Assembly (NCBI GenBank): GCA_028565715.1 | Contig: JAOXYC010233903.1 | Span: 1 to 10,554, forward strand | Source of the DNA: Phoronis pallida | Lineage: Eukaryota > Phoronida > Phoronidae | Length of the DNA stretch: 10,554 nt | Direction: 5' to 3' | Part shown: positions 1 to 10,554 of the stretch, in pieces | How positions within the stretch are numbered: position 1 is the first letter of the stretch | How the letters are laid out: every line of letters starts with the position of its first letter | Translations under genes and position numbers: made by a program | The notes under the pieces: generated by a model | Told to the model about the DNA's origin: nothing | What the model saw: the letters and a program-made list of their open reading frames with translations, nothing else | Database searches by the model: none

Positions 1-287
1 CCATGAGCGGCGCTGTGCACCTTTTCACATGAGGATTTGTTTTTGCTTAAAGCAAGTAGACCCGATAAGAGTCCAAAATAAGAACACAAATTAATGTATC
101 TTATTTACTGGCCGAAAGTGATAAATTTGAAATACATTTAATATATTAAAGTTACATTGTATACAGTGATGATTGCCTTTAGCTATTTCAAAATGAATTT
201 TTTTAACCTTAGCTATGCATTCCTTATACTTTGAATGGCCATAAAACACGATATGACATTAAACCCACTGTCAGAGATTAACATTCA
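1..287. other. 3' flank of GALE, no gene seen
   Basis: AT-rich sequence with no convincing open frame, RNA gene or repeat. Confidence 0.6.
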
Positions 288-369
288 TTTATTGCTTGTT
301 TAGATTTCAATAAATATTAATTTATTTGTCTAATGCATAGTTTCCCCTCTGTCTATGTTAAGATTTGAA
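288..369 (-). terminator. GALE 3' untranslated region with poly(A) signals
   Basis: Two AATAAA hexamers on the minus strand follow the stop, at 326-321 (44 nt after the stop) and 293-288. The first would give a very short 3' untranslated region. The cleavage site cannot be placed from sequence alone. Confidence 0.6.
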
Positions 370-7001
<6,632 letters not shown>

Positions 7002-7170
7002 TTACAAAAAAATACTACCAAAACTTAGGATGTTGTAAATCATATGGCAGTTAATTGAAAAATAATAAAACATAAAAATAAAATTTACCGGTTGAAAGTA
7101 TACAATTATTAAAATCTTACCACCATTTTAACCGAGAGTTGAGAATGTCATTTGAGTGAACTGTTCCGCA

Positions 7171-7244
7171 ACCTGGGATAATAATCCTTGTAATGCGCTT
7201 TGCCGAATAAAAGCACTATATTATACCGACATTATTATTATTAT
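7171..7244 (+). mobile_element. L2/MIR-type retroposon 3' tail
   Basis: CTGGGATAATAAT, then TTGTAATGCGCTTTG, then AAAGCACTATATTATA and (ATT)n at 7230-7242. This follows the layout of the 3' ends of L2-clade LINEs and the SINEs that share them (GTAAAGCGCTTTG ... AAGCGCTATATAAAT ... ATT repeats), with several substitutions. Only the tail is recognisable. Confidence 0.6.
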
Positions 7245-7552
7245 CAAGTATTACACCAAAAACTACAAAAACTATTTAGGCTACCAGACACGAATTTAAA
7301 ATTGACATCATCTGACCTTTAAACAAACATCACATTTCAACATCACAATTATTTTCACTGTCATGGTATTGAAAAGAATCATAACAAACCACTTGTCATA
7401 TCATTGACAATTTATGACTGTTTTGATCTCAAATGTAGGTCATGAATATATATAACATTTTTACCTTTACCCACCTATCCATAAATTCTTAACAATAAAT
7501 GTGACGTTAAAATCAAACTTATCGCCACATACAAAAAATCAATAATTGGTGT

Positions 7553-7558
7553 ACTCAC
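7553..7558 (-). promoter_or_regulatory. Candidate splice donor of a GALE 5' untranslated exon
   Basis: Minus-strand CTGC followed by GTGAGT is a full-consensus donor. It could join the acceptor at 6958-6960. A weaker rival donor, GTAAGA, lies at 7120-7115; using it would place an upstream ATG that overlaps the GALE start. Neither is proven. Confidence 0.3.
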
Positions 7559-7691
7559 GCAGCTGTTTAGCCTTTTTCTGAATAAATATTTGAAATGAAG
7601 ATCTGATTATATGATCAACTGAATGAAGATGTGATGATTATCATGTGTGTGTATTGTTATTTTAATTTGTTTAGTGTTGTGTTTACAAGTT

Positions 7692-7699
7692 TGACGTCA
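7692..7699. promoter_or_regulatory. CRE palindrome TGACGTCA
   Basis: An exact eight-base cAMP-response element (CREB/ATF site) about 130 bp upstream of the candidate donor at 7558 on the GALE strand. It could mark a promoter, but a single site can occur by chance. Confidence 0.35.
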
Positions 7700-8772
7700 G
7701 CATGGGAGTGGCTGGAATTTAATAACTTATCAAGTAAAGCAAGGGACTGGGTGACTGCCTCTTAAGAATAGACACTGGAAAATCAGTCCTAGGAAAGTTC
7801 AAGTACCAATTCACAATGACAGTTTGATAAAATATCAATTTAGTTTCCCAACAACTCAGATTTTCTGACATTCAAAGAAATGTAGCCTATGACGTCTGAT
7901 GTTTTTCTGATCTGACCAAAACGAAATAGCAAACTTGTTTTTTGTTATGATTACCTTGCTCTTTGCTGAGTGTGATGGCCATCTTCATATTGTCGGATAT
8001 TAAATACGCCTAAGAAATTTACCTAAGTGACAACAGTCTAAACAGATCATCTTCTGCCCTTTTTCAGTTGAGATCGGGCAACAATTTTAATCAGTTAAAA
8101 TAGTTTTCCTAAACCACAGAGATTTAAATAGCCCATGGAGACGCCATACCCCAAAATGATGATCTCATTTGTTTCATGGAGATTTTCCGTATTTTTCATA
8201 AATTCTCCATAAGACAATTCTGCCATTTTTCAACCCAAATGCATTTTCAACTGCTTTGCGCCATTGGTTTTTCATCACATGCCGAACTTTCATGGACGAA
8301 TGCCAAATAGCGTTGGTGGATCATGCTTATTTTGCAATTCCATCAAGCTATATGTACATTAATTAGCCTACTTATAGGCCTACTAGTACTATAGTTGGAA
8401 ATTGTTGAATTAATACTCAGGTGAACCCGTAAAACTTGGTGTGTCAATTGAGAAAACACTGATTGACGGCTTCTCCGTACTTATTTCAGGCCTTACGTAT
8501 TTTCAACAGAATTCTGTACTAGAGCAGGGATCTACAAATTCTACATAAAACTTCATAAAACATGACAAGACAAAACATTGATGCGACAACAATGTTTTTA
8601 ATCTGTTTGCTTGTCAAAATTGTTAGAAACATCAGGCCACTGACAAGGAGGTGAGGCTGTTCATACGTTTGGCATCTTTGAATTTGAGACTGACTTTGAC
8701 GTTTGAGTTCAATCAATGCCTTTCAAAATCATGGATAGTAATGTCGTGCGCGATTTAGGAAGATGGCCGATG

Positions 8773-8803
8773 AATTCCTACATCGGCTTCCGATGTAGGA
8801 ATT
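8773..8803. repeat. Perfect 14-bp hairpin
   Basis: AATTCCTACATCGG at 8773-8786 and its exact reverse complement at 8790-8803, with spacer CTT. The arm carries the ATTCCTACAT motif repeated downstream. Confidence 0.9.
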
Positions 8804-8817
8804 TTGTGGGGAAATAG

Positions 8818-8870
8818 AGGGTAAGGGTTAGGGTTAGGGTGAGGGTTAGGGTTAGAGTAAGGGTTAGGGT
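8818..8870 (+). repeat. Interstitial TTAGGG-like array
   Basis: About eight units of GGGTTA, several altered (GGGTAA, GGGTGA, TTAGAG). The metazoan telomere unit is TTAGGG, but the short degenerate run between hairpin repeats suggests part of a dispersed element rather than a chromosome end. Confidence 0.85.
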
Positions 8871-8893
8871 CATGCACTGCAATGCGAGCAACC

Positions 8894-8983
8894 ATTCCTA
8901 CATTGTTGCGCGTTGTATGAATTCCTACATCGCGCAGCGCATTGTAGGATTATTCCTACATTGCGCAAGATTCCTACATCACG
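8894..8983. repeat. Cluster of ATTCCTACAT motifs with GCGC
   Basis: ATTCCTACAT starts at 8894, 8921, 8952 and 8970, with a further copy at 8775, an exact inverted copy at 8793-8802 and a variant inverted copy (ATTGTAGGAT) at 8941. Each is followed by GC-rich bases such as CGCGC, TGCGC or CACGCG. Pairs form imperfect hairpins, for example around 8922-8949. It looks like a non-autonomous fold-back element that also encloses the TTAGGG-like array. Confidence 0.75.
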
Positions 8984-9000
8984 CGGAACAGTAATACTGA

Positions 9001-9190
9001 TCAGTTTAGACATTCATTTTTCATTTCTACGGTGTATGATTGGAACAATCTTAGTGAATCAGTGATAACATATCTGGCAGTCCAGCGCAATTCGTCTGAA
9101 ACATCACAAGGCAGGGAGAGCGCACCTAAACGTCTCCCTCCAATCGATTTGTGCCATTTTTGGACGACTACCATGAACTCTAACAGATAC
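9001..9190. other. Unassigned stretch left of the fold-back element
   Basis: Open on both strands (plus from 9032, minus down from about 9190) and less AT-rich than its surroundings. The minus frame reads WHKSIGGRRLGALSLPCDVS. I do not recognise it. It could be a mobile-element remnant or chance. Confidence 0.3.
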
Positions 9191-9200
9191 ATACAGAATG

Positions 9201-9721
9201 TAGAAAAAAATAACACGCATGATTTAGTAATAGGCCTAATATCCATGTTGAAGAAGTTATATATTATACACACACAAAACTATATACAGAGACAACGTTT
9301 CGGAAAATACTTAATCCATCATCGGTGAAGTAGCGAATGATAAGTACAAGTAATTTAACTAAAGTAAACCAACAGGTATAATATAAATAACTTTCGCGGG
9401 AAAATGAATGAGGGGTATGGTATTCAGGGCCAGATGTGAAGCTGAGTAGACGTCATTGAGCGATTCAGGGAAAGGTAAGCCTTCTGTTCAATTATAAACA
9501 GGGTTTCTTTGATATGTAAATTAAAAGATTTGTTATGGCGCGCTAGAACTTTACTTGTGTCATTCGCTACTTCACCGATGATGGATAAGTATTTTCCGAA
9601 ACGTTTGTCTCCGTATATAGTTTTGTGTGTGTATATTTAACTTCTTCAACATGGATATTATTACTAAATCATGCGTGTTATTTTTCTACTAATGGTGTGG
9701 CCAAAAACAAACATTTTCAAG
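9201..9721. mobile_element. Fold-back element with long inverted repeats and 10-bp direct repeat flanks
   Basis: Left arm about 9200-9340 and right arm about 9560-9689 are inverted copies that differ by a few substitutions and small gaps. The shared run includes TAACACGCATGATTTAGTAA and TCATCGGTGAAGTAGCGAAT. The loop (9341-9559) has no coding sequence. ATACAGAATG occurs at 9191-9200 and again at 9722-9731 and fits a target-site duplication. If so, the element has a 32-nt tail outside its right arm. Near its inner end each arm carries GATGATGG...TTCCGAAACGT, a motif seen in ribozyme-bearing retroelement ends such as those of Penelope-like elements. No transposase is present. Confidence 0.75.
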
Positions 9722-9894
9722 ATACAGAATGACACTGAGTTTGTCTTTGACGTCTCACGATTTGATTTCAAGTGATTTTACGTTGAACAAAAACGTTCCC
9801 AGTCTATCGATTTCTTAACATGTATCAGTGGTCTGATGACTCTCTCTTCAACTGACAATGACCAATATTAAAGAGTCTTCAAATCAGAAAAGAG

Positions 9895-10070
9895 CAAAAA
9901 AACTAACCCGCTCTCGTTTCGTTTCGTTCACTTTCAGCTGATCCGGAAGTAAACGTCGCTACGTGTGATTACCCACGATACACTGCGTCATTTATATGTC
10001 AGCGCACTCTATCGGCGACTAAGTGAACGATTCTCTAAAGCAGGGTGCGCACAAACGCGCAAAGAAGCGA
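9895..10070. promoter_or_regulatory. CpG-dense promoter-like patch
   Basis: CpG dinucleotides are far denser here than in the rest of the window. On the minus strand there is TATAAA at 9996-9991, then about 40 bases on an ETS site ACTTCCGG (near 9950), then a possible donor GTTAGT at 9907-9902. That order would suit a short first untranslated exon of GALE. Alternating GAAAC units (about 9915-9940, minus strand) resemble an IRF-type site. The patch could instead serve a gene to the right. Confidence 0.35.
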
Positions 10071-10213
10071 GTAAAATTTGGCGTCTGATAATATTTATGA
10101 TATTATTTCGAATTAATTTATTTTGAATTCCTTCTTATATGGAAAAGAAAAGTAATAGGAATTTTAATTACTCAATTTAAAAAATGAGTATCACGATTAC
10201 TTTAAAGATAATG

Positions 10214-10554
10214 TCTCCTTGTTGGTGAGGATCTGGGGTCAAAATTCAAATCAACTAGAAATTTTGTGTATGACCCCCTTGATGAATATAATTAACCTTC
10301 ATCTCAGTCAAAAAATTCAAAAAAAATCGGGAAAAGGGTAAATTTGAGATCTTTGTATCCAAAAAAAAACCTGTCTGCAGACAAGTTTTTCGAAATTTAC
10401 ACTTTTTTAGGGTAAAAAGCTCAAATTTACCCCTTTACCGAATTTTTTTGGAAATTTTTGATATGATGCACGTTATCTATATGCATTAAAGAACTCGTAC
10501 ACACAATTTCAAGTTGATTTGAATTTTGACCCCAGATCCTCACCAACAAGGAGA
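10214..10554. mobile_element. Long palindromic (fold-back) element, cut by the window end
   Basis: The left side starts TCTCCTTGTTGGTGAGGATC and the right side ends with its exact reverse complement at 10554. Similarity continues through GGGGTCAAAATTCAAATCAA, then with mismatches and gaps to a centre at GTCTGCAGAC (10373-10382). The whole element is thus two arms of about 165-175 nt with almost no loop and no coding sequence. The right end may extend past the window, so no target duplication can be read. Confidence 0.85.

Larger units (their letters stand above)
7245..8760. other. Upstream region without a recognised gene
   Basis: Apart from the candidate donor and CRE, no coding gene was recognised. 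A 43-codon minus-strand frame at 8226-8095 and a 65-codon minus-strand frame at 8716-8519 match nothing I know. Two copies of CATGGAGA (about 8134 and 8176) are probably chance. Confidence 0.5.

Noticed and set aside
8095-8226. A 43-codon minus-strand frame beginning MAELSYGEF, considered as a small gene or first exon.
   Set aside because: No recognised similarity, no donor at a sensible place, and short enough to be chance.
9001-9328. Overlapping plus and minus frames of 98 and 90 codons.
   Set aside because: Both run into the inverted-repeat arm of the fold-back element and resemble no known protein.
9560-9620. A functional hammerhead ribozyme in the fold-back arm.
   Set aside because: The core has C in place of the conserved U and stem I does not pair, so at most it is a decayed relic.

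Overview
This is a piece of animal nuclear DNA. It is AT-rich, and its only clear gene is split by GT-AG introns. The introns and flanks hold eukaryotic mobile-element debris: a Penelope-like retroelement, an L2/MIR-type tail, fold-back elements and TTAGGG-like repeats. I cannot name the species. The mix of relics and the small introns fit a marine invertebrate, perhaps an invertebrate deuterostome, but that is a weak inference.

The left two thirds (about 320 to 6957, minus strand) is a complete UDP-glucose 4-epimerase gene (GALE), the Leloir-pathway enzyme that interconverts UDP-galactose and UDP-glucose. Eight coding exons join in frame into a 345-residue protein. The NAD-binding glycine motif, the Ser-Tyr-Lys catalytic set and the substrate-gate region are all visible.

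The most interesting feature is exon 2, which is present twice in tandem (5179-5276 and 4590-4687). Both copies are 98 nt, have the same phase and intact splice sites, and encode 32 residues that differ at 14 positions. Because 98 is not a multiple of 3, skipping both or using both would break the frame. This is the layout of mutually exclusive exons, and it would give two GALE isoforms that differ around the NAD adenosine-binding region. A second, decayed exon duplication (of exon 4) lies in intron 3.

Intron 1 (before exon 2a) holds a 5'-truncated Penelope-like GIY-YIG fragment on the minus strand. It is interrupted by an inverted copy of itself (133-nt arms, 12-nt spacer, 2 mismatches). Intron 3 has a possible zinc-finger BED transposon relic on the plus strand.

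The right third (6961-10554) has no confident coding gene. It contains an L2/MIR-like 3' tail (7171-7244), a CRE palindrome (7692-7699), a cluster of ATTCCTACAT repeats around a TTAGGG-like array (8773-8983), a fold-back element with long inverted repeats and a likely 10-bp target duplication (9201-9721), a CpG-dense promoter-like patch (9895-10070), and a nearly full-length palindromic element cut by the window end (10214-10554). GALE probably has at least one untranslated exon upstream, because a strong acceptor sits four bases before its ATG.
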